This document shows positions 45,790 to 56,652 of a stretch of 64,000 nucleotides of DNA, piece by piece. Source of the stretch: Pseudomonas sp. IAC-BECa141 (GTDB taxonomy: Bacteria > Pseudomonadota > Gammaproteobacteria > Pseudomonadales > Pseudomonadaceae); the NCBI RefSeq assembly GCF_020544405.1, contig NZ_CP065410.1, forward strand, positions 1,178,001 through 1,242,000, in the 5' to 3' direction. A model generated the notes under the pieces. That model was not told the DNA's origin and did no database searches. It saw only the letters and a program-made list of their open reading frames with translations. A program made the translations under genes and the position numbers. Position 1 is the stretch's first letter. Each line of letters begins with the position of its first letter.

Positions 45790-46194
45790 TTACTGCACAG
45801 TGCGCTGACTTTCCTGACGCAGTTCCTGAACACCTTTCTGGGAATCCTTCACCGCTTGTTCGGCTTTCATCGCCTGAGCCTTGCGTTCAGCGACGCGGGC
45901 GTCCCACTCGGCCTGTTCGGCCAGGATGCGGGCTTCGTCATACTTTTTATCGTGCATGGCGATTTCTGCTTGTTTGAGCTTGTCCTGTGCCTGCTTCATT
46001 TCCACGGCGGCGAATTCGGTACCGCCGGCGCTGACCGCGCTGTTGACCGCCGATTGAGTCACGGCGTATTGCTCGGTCGGAGGATTGCCGGCGCAACCGG
46101 CCAGTACGAAGCTGGTGCCGATCGCCAGGGCGGCCAGTTTCAGACCGCGCAGGTGGGAAAACGAGGTTTGGGTCTTCATGGTCTTCAACTCCAT
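45790..46194 (-). CDS. DUF4398 lipoprotein
   Basis: 134 residues with lipobox FVLAGC (about residue 34) and a helical DUF4398 domain (FAAVEMKQAQDKLKQAEIAM, then DEARILAEQAEWDARVAE). AAGGAG lies 7 bases before the first ATG, supporting this start over the ATG five codons later. It is paired with lptF; both share the helical domain, suggesting an old duplication with OmpA fusion in the partner. It is probably an envelope-structure protein. Confidence 0.85.
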   Translation of the reverse strand: MELKTMKTQTSFSHLRGLKLAALAIGTSFVLAGCAGNPPTEQYAVTQSAVNSAVSAGGTEFAAVEMKQAQDKLKQAEIAMHDKKYDEARILAEQAEWDARVAERKAQAMKAEQAVKDSQKGVQELRQESQRTVQ

Positions 46195-46561
46195 TGGTTA
46201 ACTCCTTGGAAGCTTCGAAATCCATCCTGGTAGCGGAGCCGCAACCGTCATGTGCAAGTGCGTTTTGAAACGCTCGTTCCAGGCGTGGTTATCTGTTCCG
46301 ACCGAAGGCATTTTTCAAAAGTTCAGAAAAGATGGCTCATCGCCCAAAAAAATGCTGACCAGGTGGACAAGGCCCTGAACCGGGAACTTTGGCGGGGGAG
46401 AGTGGTACGCGCGGGAGTAATAAGGCGTGTGATTTATGAGTTTGAATACAGTCAATGTGGGAGCGAGCTTGCTCGCGATAGCGTCGGATCAGTCACCACT
46501 ACAGTGCCTGACAAACCGCTTTCGCGCGCAAGCTCGCTCCCACGTTTCGATTTATGTTGTG
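46195..46561. other. Intergenic stretch with a REP pair
   Basis: About 370 bases. The first 200 should hold the promoter of the DUF4398-lptF transcript, and a REP pair occupies 46456-46544. No gene is supported. Confidence 0.5.
46456..46544. repeat. REP pair (REPIN-like), inverted, one arm mutated
   Basis: TGTGGGAGCGAGCTTGCTCG and the inverted CGCAAGCTCGCTCCCAC; the second arm has a GCGCGC change and lacks the final A. Confidence 0.85.
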
Positions 46562-46906
46562 TCAGTGTTTCTGCTTGCCGGCTGCGGTCGACAAGTCATG
46601 CAAATGCCGCCGCGACAGCGCAAGAAAACGCGGCGTCGGGCCGACATCTTCATACAGCGGATCGCCTTCCTCGTCGGTGGCAACCACGGTCGAACCTTTC
46701 ACATATGGCAGGCTCGCTTCGAACTCTTCGAGGGCGGCGCCGATCAGCTCGCCGAGCAGTTCTTCGGCGTGGCGTTTGGGGTACATTTCGGCGATTGCCG
46801 CCAGCCGTGCGGCGGCTTCCACATCCAGATGAATCGTGTAGCCGGTATCGGTCAGGCGACCCTTGGCTGTTTCTTCCCAATGCTGGGCGAGTTCACGGAT
46901 TTTCAT
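46562..46906 (-). CDS. Conserved protein of unknown function
   Basis: 114 residues. MKIRELAQHWEETAKGRLT, then a helical middle (LDVEAAARLAAIAEMYPKRHAEELLGELIGAALEEFE, about 29-65) reminiscent of short DNA-binding or ribbon-helix-helix-like helices, and DEEGDPLYEDVGPTPRFL. No signal peptide. Similar proteins are sometimes labelled type 1 pili tip component, with no basis visible here. Start at 46906; the longer frame adds six residues. Located between lptF and ppc, on the opposite strand to ppc. Confidence 0.75.
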   Translation of the reverse strand: MKIRELAQHWEETAKGRLTDTGYTIHLDVEAAARLAAIAEMYPKRHAEELLGELIGAALEEFEASLPYVKGSTVVATDEEGDPLYEDVGPTPRFLALSRRHLHDLSTAAGKQKH

Positions 46907-47120
46907 ATAGACCTCATGTCGCACCTGCTCATGGCAGGTCTTGGTGAGTGTCCGCCGTCAGCCGGCGGCAAGCCGTTGTGGGGCTTACTGTTGAGACTAG
47001 CTTCAAGCCTCAAGGTTTAAAGTCCCTTCGTCGTCTGCTTGTAAGAAGCGTTCCAGAGCGGCACTCTCTGTTCATCCACTCACTTGCGATCCGTCACCGA
47101 TTACTGCTGGAGAGATGCTG

Positions 47121-49751
47121 ATGACCGATATTGATGCACGCTTGCGCGAAGACGTTCACCTGCTCGGTGAGCTGTTGGGCAACACTATTCGTGACCAGTA
47201 CGGCGAGGCGTTTCTCGACAAGATCGAGCAGATCCGCAAGGGCGCCAAGGCCGACCGGCGCGGCTCGATGGACGCCGAACTCAGCGCCAGCCTTAATCAA
47301 TTGAGCGAAGACGAACTGCTGCCCGTGGCGCGGGCCTTCAACCAGTTTCTCAACCTGGCGAACATTGCCGAGCAGTACCAGCTCATCCATCGCCGCGAAG
47401 AAACCCAGGCCGCACCGTTCGAATCCCGCGTACTGCCGGAACTGCTCGCCCGCCTGCGCAACGAAGGGCACAGCGCCGAATCCCTGGCCCGGCAACTGGC
47501 GCGGCTGGAGATCGAACTGGTGCTCACCGCGCACCCGACCGAAGTGGCCCGCCGCACGCTGATCCAGAAGTACGACGCGATTGCCGCGCAACTGGCGGCT
47601 CAGGATCACCGCGACCTGACCACGGCCGAACGCGAGCACATCCACAACACCCTGCAACGCCTGATCGCTGAAGCCTGGCACACCGAGGAAATCCGCCGCA
47701 CCCGGCCGACCCCGGTGGACGAAGCCAAGTGGGGTTTTGCGGTGATCGAGCACTCGCTGTGGCAGGCGATTCCCAACCATATGCGCAAGGCCGATCAGGC
47801 GCTGTTTGCGGCCACCGGTTTGCGTTTGCCACTGGAAGCCGCGCCGATCCGCTTCGCTTCGTGGATGGGCGGCGACCGTGACGGTAACCCGAACGTGACG
47901 GCTGCCGTCACCCGCGAAGTGCTGTTGCTGGCGCGCTGGATGGCGGCCGATCTGTACCTGCGGGATGTCGATCACCTGGCGGCCGAACTGTCGATGCAGC
48001 AGGCCAGCGATGCGCTCAAGGCCCGGGCCGGCGACAGTGCCGAGCCGTATCGTGCGGTGCTCAAGCAATTGCGTGAACGGCTGCGCGCCACGCGCAATTG
48101 GGCCCACGCATCCCTTACGGCGACCACCCCGGCGCCGGCCGATGTGCTGCACAACAATCGCGACCTGCTCGATCCGCTGGAACTGTGTTTCAACTCGCTG
48201 CACGAGTGCGGCATGGGCGTGATCGCCGATGGGCCGTTGCTCGATTGCCTGCGTCGGGCCGTGACCTTCGGCCTGTTCCTGGTGCGCCTCGATGTGCGTC
48301 AGGATTCGTCGCGCCACAGCGCAGCGATGACCGAAATCACCGATTACCTCGGCCTCGGCAAATACGAAGAGTGGGACGAGGAACAGCGCATCAGCTTCCT
48401 GACCCGCGAACTGCAAAACCGTCGGCCATTGCTGCCGGCGCATTTCAAACCCTCGGCCGACACCGCCGAAGTGCTCGCCACCTGCAAGGAAATTGCCGCT
48501 GCGCCGGCGGCTTCGCTGGGCTCCTACGTGATCTCCATGGCCGGCGCCGCCTCTGATGTGCTGGCGGTGCAATTGTTGCTGAAAGAGTCCGGCGTATTGC
48601 GGCCGATGCGTGTGGTGCCGTTGTTCGAAACCCTCGCCGACCTGGACAACGCCGGCCCGGTGATCGAGCGCCTGTTGCTGCTGCCGGGTTATCGCGCACG
48701 GCTGCAAGGTCCGCAGGAGGTGATGATCGGCTATTCCGACTCGGCCAAGGACGCCGGCACCACCGCGGCGGCGTGGGCGCAGTACCGGGCGCAGGAACGG
48801 CTGGTGGAAATCTGCCGCGAGCAGCAAGTCGAACTGCTGCTGTTCCACGGCCGCGGTGGCACCGTGGGGCGTGGCGGTGGTCCGGCACACGCGGCGATTC
48901 TGTCGCAGCCGCCGGGGTCGGTGGCCGGACGTTTCCGCACCACCGAGCAGGGGGAAATGATTCGATTCAAATTCGGCCTGCCGGACATCGCCGAACAAAA
49001 CCTCAATCTGTATCTGGCGGCAGTGCTCGAAGCGACCCTGTTGCCACCGCCGCCACCGACCCCTGAATGGCGGCATCTGATGGACGAACTGGCCGCTGAC
49101 GGCGTCGCCGCCTACCGTGCGGTGGTTCGGGAAAATCCGCAATTCGTCGAGTATTTCCGCCAGTCGACCCCGGAGCAGGAGCTTGGTCGCCTGCCATTGG
49201 GCAGCCGTCCGGCCAAGCGCCGCGCCGGTGGCATCGAAAGTCTGCGGGCGATTCCGTGGATCTTCGGCTGGACCCAGACCCGTCTGATGCTGCCGGCCTG
49301 GCTCGGCTGGGAAACCGCCTTGAGCAAGGCGCTGGAGCGCGGCGAAGGCGAGTTGCTGGGGCAGATGCGCGAACAGTGGCCGTTTTTCCGCACGCGTATC
49401 GACATGCTGGAGATGGTGCTGGCCAAGGCCGACGCCGACATTGCGCTGTCCTACGACCAGCGTCTGGTGCAGTCGGACCTGTTGCCTTTGGGTGCGCACT
49501 TACGCGACCTATTGTCGCAGGCGTGTTCCGTGGTCCTCGGCCTGACCGGTCAGTCGCAGCTGCTGGCACATAGCCCGGATACCCTGGAATTCATCCGTCT
49601 GCGCAACACCTACCTCGACCCGCTGCATCTATTGCAGGCCGAGTTGCTGGCGCGCTCGCGGCAACAGGATGTCGAGCAGGGCAGCCCGGTGGAACAGGCG
49701 CTGCTGGTGTCTGTGGCGGGGATTGCCGCCGGTTTGCGAAATACCGGCTAA
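47121..49751 (+). CDS. ppc: Phosphoenolpyruvate carboxylase
   Basis: 876 residues, full length. It fixes bicarbonate onto PEP to give oxaloacetate, replenishing the TCA cycle. Catalytic His region [43 protein letters not shown] with the essential Lys, and [14 protein letters not shown] are all present. It ends in NTG, the allosteric C-terminus. ATG at 47121 is preferred because GGAGAG is 6 bases before it; an ATG at 47115 abuts that site. It is monocistronic with a terminator downstream. Confidence 0.97.
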   Translation: MTDIDARLREDVHLLGELLGNTIRDQYGEAFLDKIEQIRKGAKADRRGSMDAELSASLNQLSEDELLPVARAFNQFLNLANIAEQYQLIHRREETQAAPFESRVLPELLARLRNEGHSAESLARQLARLEIELVLTAHPTEVARRTLIQKYDAIAAQLAAQDHRDLTTAEREHIHNTLQRLIAEAWHTEEIRRTRPTPVDEAKWGFAVIEHSLWQAIPNHMRKADQALFAATGLRLPLEAAPIRFASWMGGDRDGNPNVTAAVTREVLLLARWMAADLYLRDVDHLAAELSMQQASDALKARAGDSAEPYRAVLKQLRERLRATRNWAHASLTATTPAPADVLHNNRDLLDPLELCFNSLHECGMGVIADGPLLDCLRRAVTFGLFLVRLDVRQDSSRHSAAMTEITDYLGLGKYEEWDEEQRISFLTRELQNRRPLLPAHFKPSADTAEVLATCKEIAAAPAASLGSYVISMAGAASDVLAVQLLLKESGVLRPMRVVPLFETLADLDNAGPVIERLLLLPGYRARLQGPQEVMIGYSDSAKDAGTTAAAWAQYRAQERLVEICREQQVELLLFHGRGGTVGRGGGPAHAAILSQPPGSVAGRFRTTEQGEMIRFKFGLPDIAEQNLNLYLAAVLEATLLPPPPPTPEWRHLMDELAADGVAAYRAVVRENPQFVEYFRQSTPEQELGRLPLGSRPAKRRAGGIESLRAIPWIFGWTQTRLMLPAWLGWETALSKALERGEGELLGQMREQWPFFRTRIDMLEMVLAKADADIALSYDQRLVQSDLLPLGAHLRDLLSQACSVVLGLTGQSQLLAHSPDTLEFIRLRNTYLDPLHLLQAELLARSRQQDVEQGSPVEQALLVSVAGIAAGLRNTG

Positions 49752-49770
49752 GGTTTTCTGCGTGGGGCGG

Positions 49771-49800
49771 GGCACCCGGGGCGAACCCTCGGGTGCCGTT
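49771..49800 (+). terminator. Intrinsic terminator after ppc
   Basis: GGCACCCG at 49771-49778 pairs with CGGGTGCC at 49790-49797, followed by GTTT. Confidence 0.75.
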
Positions 49801-49941
49801 TGACGACCGTGGGAAAAATGCGGTCAGGCGACAGTTAATGATGGGGTTGCGACTTGGGGAACCGCGTCGCAAGGTCGCGGCGGGCGCCGGTTTCTCCGAC
49901 TTTTGGCGTCTTGTGTGGGCGCAGCCTGCTGTGTATCTTGA

Positions 49942-50691
<750 letters not shown>

Positions 50692-50715
50692 AAAACCTGA
50701 TCCGCTGCATCATCC

Positions 50716-50743
50716 ACGGCCCGCTTGCGGGCCGTAGTTGTTT
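50716..50743 (+). terminator. Intrinsic terminator after adk
   Basis: ACGGCCCGC at 50716-50724 with GCGGGCCGT at 50727-50735, a very tight 9-pair stem followed by AGTTGTTT. Confidence 0.8.
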
Positions 50744-50785
50744 ATACTGGCGCACTTTTTCCCCACCTGATTTACGGACACATCG

Positions 50786-51460
50786 ATGAGCACCTTGCTG
50801 GCCCTGGACACCGCGACTGAAGCTTGCTCCGTTGCCTTGCTGCATGACGGCAAGGTCACGAGCCATTACGAGGTGATCCCGCGCCTGCATGCGCAGAAAC
50901 TGCTGCCGATGATCCAGCAACTGCTGGCCGACGCCGGCACCACCCTGCAAGCGGTGGACGCTATCGCTTTCGGTCGTGGCCCGGGCGCTTTCACCGGCGT
51001 GCGAATTGCCATCGGCGTGGTGCAAGGCCTGGCCTTTGCGCTGGATCGCCCGGTGTTGCCGGTGTCGAACCTGGCCGTGCTGGCGCAACGGGCGTATCGC
51101 GAACACGGCGTGAGCCAGGTTGCGGCGGCCATCGATGCGCGCATGGATGAGGTGTATTGGGGCTGCTACCGCGAGACGGCCGGAGAGATGCGCTTGGTCG
51201 GCGCCGAGGCGGTGCTGCCGCCGGAAGTCGCCGCGCTGCCGGAGGATGCCTCGGGTGACTGGTTCGGTGCCGGCACCGGCTGGGGTTATGGCGAACGCAT
51301 CGCGGTAAACCTGAGCGGTTCCGATGCCGGCATGCTGCCCCACGCTGAAGACCTGCTGACTCTGGCACGATTTGCCTGGGAGCGCGGTGAAGCGATTCCG
51401 GCTGACGACGCCCAGCCGGTTTATCTGCGCGACAAGGTAGCCACCCCGAAAGCCCGCTGA
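50786..51460 (+). CDS. tsaB: tRNA t6A37 biosynthesis protein TsaB
   Basis: 224 residues of the ASKHA fold. MSTLLALDTATEACSVALL is the N-terminal nucleotide-binding strand pair, and FGRGPGAFTGVRIAIGVVQGLA is the family signature. TsaB scaffolds TsaD and TsaE in making threonylcarbamoyladenosine at position 37 of ANN-decoding tRNAs. It is an essential core gene and follows adk here. Confidence 0.95.
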   Translation: MSTLLALDTATEACSVALLHDGKVTSHYEVIPRLHAQKLLPMIQQLLADAGTTLQAVDAIAFGRGPGAFTGVRIAIGVVQGLAFALDRPVLPVSNLAVLAQRAYREHGVSQVAAAIDARMDEVYWGCYRETAGEMRLVGAEAVLPPEVAALPEDASGDWFGAGTGWGYGERIAVNLSGSDAGMLPHAEDLLTLARFAWERGEAIPADDAQPVYLRDKVATPKAR

Positions 51461-51474
51461 TTCATGCTAGATCC

Positions 51475-51564
51475 TGTGGGAGCGAGCTTGCTCGCGAATG
51501 CGGTGGGTCAGTCGCCATCAATGGTGACCATAACCATGTTTTCGCGAGCAAGCTCGCTCCCACA
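51475..51564. repeat. REP pair (REPIN-like), inverted
   Basis: TGTGGGAGCGAGCTTGCTCG and CGAGCAAGCTCGCTCCCACA frame about 50 bases, directly after tsaB. Confidence 0.9.
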
Positions 51565-51715
51565 GGTTTAGTGATTACCTCAACAAAGCCAATCGTCCGT
51601 TTCTAACCCCGCGCTTTAAACCTTTTGTCTTTTATGTGTTCTAGTTATCACTCGGCGATTTGCTAAGTCGGTCAGGTGCCGCTAAATTGCCATCATCGAT
51701 ACCGAGCATGACTTT

Positions 51716-52024
51716 ATGCGTATAGACGGCGTTTCCACTCATTCCTACCCTATCAAGCGCAAGCCTCGCAAAGGCAATCCGGCGCTGGATGAGTCCGTCG
51801 ACGATATCGACGGCGAGCTGGAATTCCCGACCGAAGAGCAACTGGCCGCCCGTGCCGCCAAAGCCACCGCGCAACGCCTGAGCAATCTGCCCGCCCGCCA
51901 ACAAGACATGATTTATCACCGCGCGATGAAGAAAAGCGTGGCCATGGCCCTGGCCAGCTACCTGAGCACCGCCGGTTTTGTCGATTGGGATGCAGACGTG
52001 CTGGGCCTCGATCTGTACATCTGA
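51716..52024 (+). CDS. Conserved small protein of unknown function
   Basis: 102 residues, MRIDGVSTHSYPIKRKPRKG, then an acidic segment (LDESVDDIDGELEFPTEEQ) and a helical end (DMIYHRAMKKSVAMALASYLSTAG). No known domain is recognised. Its stop codon overlaps the ATG of the DUF72 gene (TGATG), so the two are translationally coupled and likely function together. Confidence 0.8.
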   Translation: MRIDGVSTHSYPIKRKPRKGNPALDESVDDIDGELEFPTEEQLAARAAKATAQRLSNLPARQQDMIYHRAMKKSVAMALASYLSTAGFVDWDADVLGLDLYI

Positions 52025-52884
52025 TGGATCTGCCTTACTACCTCGGTTGCCCGTCCTGGAGCGAAAACGCCTGGCGCGAGTATCTGTATCCGGCAGACGC
52101 CAAGACCTCCGATTTCCTCGGACTCTATTCACAAGTCTTCAACGCGGTGGAAGGCAACACGACCTTCTACGCCAGCCCCTCGCCGGCCACCGTGCAGCGT
52201 TGGGCCGAGGTGATGCCGGAGCATTTTCGCTTCACCGCCAAGTTTCCCGGTGACATCAGCCACAGCGGCGACTTGCGCGATCAACTGACCGCCGCTGAAA
52301 CCTTCCTCCAGTTACTCAAGCCGCTCGGTGAGCGCGTCTCGCCAATGTGGCTGCAACTGTCGAAAAGCTTCACTCCGCATCGCTTGCCGGAGCTTGCTGC
52401 GTTTATCGATGCACTGGATTGCCCGCTGGCAGTGGAAGTGCGCCACGAACAGTTTTTCGCCAAGGGCGAGAGTGAGCGACTGCTGAACCGGCTATTGCTG
52501 GATCGTGGCGTGGAGCGTATCTGTCTCGACCCGCGCGCGTTGTTCAGTTGCCTGTCGACCGAGTCGTCTGTGATCCACGCCCAATCGAAAAAGCCCCGCG
52601 TGCCCACACGGCCGGCAGCATTCACTCAATTCCCGCAGGTGCGCTTCATCGGCCACCCGGAGCTTGAGGCCAACGATCCGTTTCTGGTGCCGTGGGTGGC
52701 GAAAATCGCCGAGTGGATCGAAGAGGGCCGCACGCCCTACATCTTCCTGCACACCGCCGATAACCTCCTGGCGGCGAAGCTGGCGCAACGTTTTCACGCA
52801 CAACTGATGCAACGTTTGCCTGGCCTGCGCCCCTTGCCTGAGCTATACAGAGAACCCGCCGCCGAGCAACTCGGCCTGCTCTGA
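52024..52884 (+). CDS. DUF72 (YecE-like) protein
   Basis: 286-residue TIM-barrel-like protein of the DUF72 family: YYLGCPSWSENAWREYLYP at the start, FNAVEGNTTFYASPSPATVQRWA, and FRFTAKFPGDISH. Function is not settled for the family. The start overlaps the stop of the preceding small gene. It is followed after 32 bases by the PEP-mutase family gene. Confidence 0.88.
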   Translation: MDLPYYLGCPSWSENAWREYLYPADAKTSDFLGLYSQVFNAVEGNTTFYASPSPATVQRWAEVMPEHFRFTAKFPGDISHSGDLRDQLTAAETFLQLLKPLGERVSPMWLQLSKSFTPHRLPELAAFIDALDCPLAVEVRHEQFFAKGESERLLNRLLLDRGVERICLDPRALFSCLSTESSVIHAQSKKPRVPTRPAAFTQFPQVRFIGHPELEANDPFLVPWVAKIAEWIEEGRTPYIFLHTADNLLAAKLAQRFHAQLMQRLPGLRPLPELYREPAAEQLGLL

Positions 52885-52916
52885 GGCGGATTCCTTTTCT
52901 GCTCAGGAGCCTGCCG

Positions 52917-53753
52917 ATGGACGTCCAAGCCCGTCAACAACAAGCCCGTAAAGCCGAATCCTTCAAAGCCCTGCACGAACGCCCGGGGATTTTCGTGATC
53001 CCTAATCCGTGGGATGCCGGTTCCGCGAAGATGCTCGCCAGTCTCGGCTATCAGGCGCTGGCGACCACGAGCGCCGGTTATGCGTTTTCTCAGGCCAAAC
53101 CCGATGGCGGTCTTAGCCTCGACGATACGCTGACCAATGTTCGGGCGATTGTCGCGGCCACCGATCTGCCGGTGGCGGTGGATCTGGAAAACGGTTTCGC
53201 CGACGCTCCAGCGCAATCGGCGCAAAGTCTGATCCGAGCTGCCGAGGCGGGCGCCGTGGGCGGCTCGATCGAGGATGCCACCGGCCGGGAAGACTCGCCG
53301 ATCTACTGCTTCGAACACGCGGTGGCGCGGATCGAAGCGGCCGTCGCGGCCGTGCGCACCTTGCCGTTTCCCTTCATGCTGACCGCCCGTGCGGAAAACT
53401 ATCTGCATGGCAATCCCGATATCAACGACACCATCCGCCGCTTGCAGGCCTTCGCCGAAGCCGGCGCCGACGTGCTGTACGCGCCGGGCCTGCGTACCGC
53501 CGAAGAAGTTCTGGCGGTGGTGCGCGCGGTGGCGCCGAAACCGGTCAATGTGCTGATGTCCGGCGGCTTGAAACTGACGGTGCAGCAGCTCGAAGAAATG
53601 GGCGTGAAGCGGATCAGCACCGGATCGGCGCTGGCCCTGGCGGCGTTGGGTGAGTTTTACCGCGCGGCGGAAGAAATCCAGCAGTCCGGCACGTTCACCT
53701 TCACCTCCCGTTCGATGCCGTACGCCAAAGCCAATCAATTGTTCAAGGGGTGA
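52917..53753 (+). CDS. Isocitrate lyase/PEP mutase superfamily enzyme
   Basis: 278 residues. The barrel shows FVIPNPWDAGSAKMLASLG, the metal-binding VDLENGFAD, SIEDATG, and MLTARAENYL. The catalytic loop cysteine of methylisocitrate lyase is not apparent, so it is probably not PrpB; oxaloacetate hydrolase or phosphonopyruvate hydrolase-like chemistry is possible. The substrate is open. It overlaps or abuts the extensin-like gene downstream. Confidence 0.82.
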   Translation: MDVQARQQQARKAESFKALHERPGIFVIPNPWDAGSAKMLASLGYQALATTSAGYAFSQAKPDGGLSLDDTLTNVRAIVAATDLPVAVDLENGFADAPAQSAQSLIRAAEAGAVGGSIEDATGREDSPIYCFEHAVARIEAAVAAVRTLPFPFMLTARAENYLHGNPDINDTIRRLQAFAEAGADVLYAPGLRTAEEVLAVVRAVAPKPVNVLMSGGLKLTVQQLEEMGVKRISTGSALALAALGEFYRAAEEIQQSGTFTFTSRSMPYAKANQLFKG

Positions 53754-53755
53754 GC

Positions 53756-54448
53756 ATGGGGCGCTGGACGCTGTTGACCGTGCTGCTGATCATCGGTGGC
53801 AGCCTGATCGGCGTCTGGCGCGGTTGGCTTGATGTGCCGCCGCAGTGGAACCCGTGGGCGCCACTGGACGTGCAGGCGACGCCCAACTGGCTCACGGGCT
53901 ACAAGTTGATGCGCCTGCGCAGCGATCCGGCCTTGTGCGAGCAGGCGCTGGTCAGCTCCGGCCTGCGGGTTTCACCACAGGCCGACAGTCCCGACGCCAA
54001 ATGTCCGCTGATCGGTGCTTTGCGCGTGCAGGGCGGCGGGGTGGCGCTCAGCAGCAGCTTTCTCGCCAGTTGTCCCTTGGCGGTGGCGTTTGCGCTGTTC
54101 GAGCGCCATACGCTGCAACCGGCGGCGCAGCAGGCCTACGGTCAATCTGTGGCTCGAGTCGATCACCTCGGCAGCTTCGCTTGTCGCAATATCTACAACC
54201 GCGAGAGCGGTGCACTCAGCCGCCATGCCAGCGCCGATGCGCTGGACATCGCCGGCTTGCGCCTCGCGGATGGTCGCGTGATCAGCGTGCTCAAGGACTG
54301 GCCGAAGCAAAACCAGGACGCGCAGTTTCTACGTCAGGTGCGCGACGGTGCCTGCGAGGCGTTCAGTGTGGTGTTGAGTCCGGACTACAACGCAGCCCAT
54401 CGCAATCACTTTCATGTCGATGTCGGGCGCTGGAGCGTGTGTCGCTGA
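53756..54448 (+). CDS. Extensin-like C-terminal domain protein
   Basis: 230 residues with an N-terminal membrane anchor (TLLTVLLIIGGSLIGVW). The periplasmic extensin-like domain carries a D-Ala-D-Ala-peptidase-like metal pattern: SRHASADALDIAG and NAAHRNHFHVDVG (His/Asp then HFHVD). Four cysteines are visible. It is probably a cell-wall-associated hydrolase-like protein; no activity is proven by sequence. ATG at 53756 is used; a GTG at 53750 overlaps the previous stop. Confidence 0.82.
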   Translation: MGRWTLLTVLLIIGGSLIGVWRGWLDVPPQWNPWAPLDVQATPNWLTGYKLMRLRSDPALCEQALVSSGLRVSPQADSPDAKCPLIGALRVQGGGVALSSSFLASCPLAVAFALFERHTLQPAAQQAYGQSVARVDHLGSFACRNIYNRESGALSRHASADALDIAGLRLADGRVISVLKDWPKQNQDAQFLRQVRDGACEAFSVVLSPDYNAAHRNHFHVDVGRWSVCR

Positions 54449-54452
54449 GGGA

Positions 54453-55067
54453 TCAGGCGGCGATGCGCAGGTTCTGCTGAACGATCGGGCGTACCCAGCC
54501 GTTATCGAAGTCCAGGGCTTTCTGCTGCTCGACGATTTCTTCCGGCGGGAACGGCGGGTAAGGCTGCAGCAGATCCAGGTCGAACTCGGCAATCGGCAGG
54601 TAGAGCGGCTTTTTCTGCGGGGCAGGGCCCGGTTCCGGAATCGGCTGGCCGTTGTTGATCACGATCGGACGAACCCAACTGCTGTCGAAATCCTGCTGCT
54701 TTTGCTGAGTCTTGATTGCTTCTGGCGGGAACGGAGGGTACGGCTCGGCAAGATCCAGTTCGAGCTCGGCGATCGGCAGGAACAGCGGCTCCGGAGGACG
54801 CACCTGGGTTTCGACCACATCGCATTCGCGCTGGCTGATGATGTGCGCGTGCAGTTCGCTGCCGACGGTTGGTTCTTCAGGACTTTCCAGATCAACCGGC
54901 GGGAAAGTGCCGCAGGCCGGCACCACATCACTCGATTGTTCGGCCAGTGCCTGGGCAAAGAAATCCTGCCACAGGTGGCTGACGCCGCCCAATGCTTGAG
55001 TGTTATGACGGCTGAAATCACCTGTGGGCGAAATGTAGCCAATCGATGTGGGAAGAATGCCTGACAT
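54453..55067 (-). CDS. Protein with two tandem 42-residue repeats, unknown function
   Basis: 204 residues, no signal peptide. Residues 95-136 and 155-196 are copies of one unit (L-x-LPIAE-x-x-[14 protein letters not shown]-x-x-WVRPIV), 30 of 42 identical and exactly 60 residues apart. The linker is proline-rich (PIPEPGPAP). The N-terminal 90 residues are different. The repeated PYPPFPPE and WVRPIV motifs suggest a surface- or protein-binding module. It is convergent with the extensin-like gene and divergent from rsmJ. No family with known function is recognised. Confidence 0.8.
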   Translation of the reverse strand: MSGILPTSIGYISPTGDFSRHNTQALGGVSHLWQDFFAQALAEQSSDVVPACGTFPPVDLESPEEPTVGSELHAHIISQRECDVVETQVRPPEPLFLPIAELELDLAEPYPPFPPEAIKTQQKQQDFDSSWVRPIVINNGQPIPEPGPAPQKKPLYLPIAEFDLDLLQPYPPFPPEEIVEQQKALDFDNGWVRPIVQQNLRIAA

Positions 55068-55160
55068 TTTTTTCGGTTGACGCTCAGCTCTGGCAAAATG
55101 CGCGTTGATTGGGTTATCGGCGGTTTTTGCCGATCCTTAACTTTTTTGAGCGTGTTTTCC

Positions 55161-55943
55161 ATGATTGAGCAACCCGCGGCCTGCCGCATCCATGTCGAGG
55201 CCCTCGGCCCGACGTTCGAAGCGCAGGCCGAGCAGTGGGCGCAACGCCTGGGCCTGCCGTCGCAGGTGGCAGACGGCGAGTTTGCCCTGCAGGTCGGTGA
55301 GCAGGGTTTGCAGCTGCAACAACTGGGACCGGATGCGCCGGGGCCGGTGCGGGTCGACTTCGTCGAGGGTGGCGCGGCCCATCGCCGGTTGTACGGCGGT
55401 GGCAGCGGACAGATGATCGCCAAGGCGGTCGGCATCGCTCAGGGCGTACGTCCACGGGTGCTGGACGCCACGGCGGGGCTGGGCAAGGATGCGTTCGTAC
55501 TGGCCAGTCTTGGCTGCGAGATGAGCCTGATCGAGCGTCAGCCATTGATCGGCGCCTTGCTGGAGGATGGTCTGGCCCGCGCGGCAGAAGACTTCGACGT
55601 GGCGCCGATCGTAGCGCGGATGAAGCTGCTCAAGGGCAATTCCATCGAGGTGATGCGCAATTGGGAGGGCGAGCCGCCGCAGGTGATCTACCTCGACCCG
55701 ATGTTCCCGCATCGTGAGAAAACTGCGCTGGTGAAGAAGGAAATGCGCCTGTTCCGTCCGCTGGTAGGTGATGATCCGGATGCTCCGGCCTTGCTGGAAG
55801 CGGCGTTGGCACTGGCCACGCATCGGGTAGTGGTCAAGCGCCCGCGCAAGGCACCGTGCATCGAAGGGCCGAAGCCGAGTCATGCGCTGGATGGCAAATC
55901 CAGCCGTTACGACATCTACCCGAAGAAAGCGCTCAAGCCCTGA
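55161..55943 (+). CDS. rsmJ: 16S rRNA (guanine1516-N2)-methyltransferase
   Basis: 260 residues. SAM-dependent methyltransferase that modifies G1516 of 16S rRNA. The SAM loop is [21 protein letters not shown] and the catalytic motif [31 protein letters not shown] precedes them, as in YhiQ. Start [14 protein letters not shown] at 55161; the open frame upstream overlaps the divergent gene's promoter region. Confidence 0.92.
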   Translation: MIEQPAACRIHVEALGPTFEAQAEQWAQRLGLPSQVADGEFALQVGEQGLQLQQLGPDAPGPVRVDFVEGGAAHRRLYGGGSGQMIAKAVGIAQGVRPRVLDATAGLGKDAFVLASLGCEMSLIERQPLIGALLEDGLARAAEDFDVAPIVARMKLLKGNSIEVMRNWEGEPPQVIYLDPMFPHREKTALVKKEMRLFRPLVGDDPDAPALLEAALALATHRVVVKRPRKAPCIEGPKPSHALDGKSSRYDIYPKKALKP

Positions 55944-55960
55944 GATCGAGTCGTCCCCAA

Positions 55961-55978
55961 TCGCTGGCTTGCCAGCGA
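55961..55978. repeat. Single REP core
   Basis: TCGCTGGCTTGCCAGCGA, the core palindrome of the second local REP type also seen at 12.2 kb, in the gap between the convergent rsmJ and mexL genes. Confidence 0.7.
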
Positions 55979-56004
55979 ATGCGTCAGTGCAGACGCCGCG
56001 GAAA

Positions 56005-56640
56005 TCAGGGTCGATAGGCCCGCATGAACAGCCCTACTACTTCCTGCACATGACTTTCCGCCGCCTCGCCGGTCAGCGGTTCTCCGCAGCCGTATAACAG
56101 CCGGAAATTCCCCGCGCCCTTGATCAGGCAAAAGAAGTGCTCGGCGGCGTTGTGCGGGTTGTCGATGCTCAGCACACCGGTTTCGTGAATCCGTCGCAGC
56201 AAACGTTCCATGCCTTGCACCATGCGCTGGGGACCGGCCTCGAAGAAGATCAGCGACAGCTTCGGATCCTGACTTCCCAGCGCCATGATCAGGCGATGCA
56301 GGTTCACCGATTCATCGCTGTTGATGAGGTGGTGAAAGCCTCTCGCAATGTTCAGCAACACATTTTCCACCGCGATGCCTTCCGGCAATTCGAAGAACAG
56401 TGGCGGCAATTGCTCCTCGCATTTGGCCACCACGGCGGCAGAGAACAGCGTCTCCTTGTCGTTGAAATGGCTGTAGACCGTCAGCTTCGATACGCCCGCC
56501 TCGGCGGCAACCGCGTCCATGCTGGTGTTGGCATAGCCATGACTCAGAAACAGGATTTTCGCCGCCTCCAGAATCGCCTGGCGCTTGGCCGGATCCTTCG
56601 GTCGGCCAGGGCCATTTGGAGTGGAAAGATTGTTCGACAT
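56005..56640 (-). CDS. mexL: TetR family repressor of the adjacent RND pump (MexL-like)
   Basis: 211 residues. HTH domain ILEAAKILFLSHGYANTSM, then AAEAGVSKLTVYSHFNDKETLF. The C-terminal part is a helical ligand domain. It is divergent from mexJK with a 94-base promoter gap holding two operator-like palindromes. In P. aeruginosa, MexL represses mexJK and itself. The symbol rests on length, synteny and arrangement. Confidence 0.85.
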   Translation of the reverse strand: MSNNLSTPNGPGRPKDPAKRQAILEAAKILFLSHGYANTSMDAVAAEAGVSKLTVYSHFNDKETLFSAAVVAKCEEQLPPLFFELPEGIAVENVLLNIARGFHHLINSDESVNLHRLIMALGSQDPKLSLIFFEAGPQRMVQGMERLLRRIHETGVLSIDNPHNAAEHFFCLIKGAGNFRLLYGCGEPLTGEAAESHVQEVVGLFMRAYRP

Positions 56641-56652
56641 TCTTCGCTTTTA

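Noticed and set aside
46562..46906. Naming this a type 1 pili tip component
   Set aside because: There is no signal peptide, no pilin-like domain and no pilus gene nearby; the label appears to be inherited annotation.
52917..53753. Calling the PEP-mutase family gene prpB
   Set aside because: The catalytic cysteine loop of methylisocitrate lyase is not apparent and no prp genes are near.
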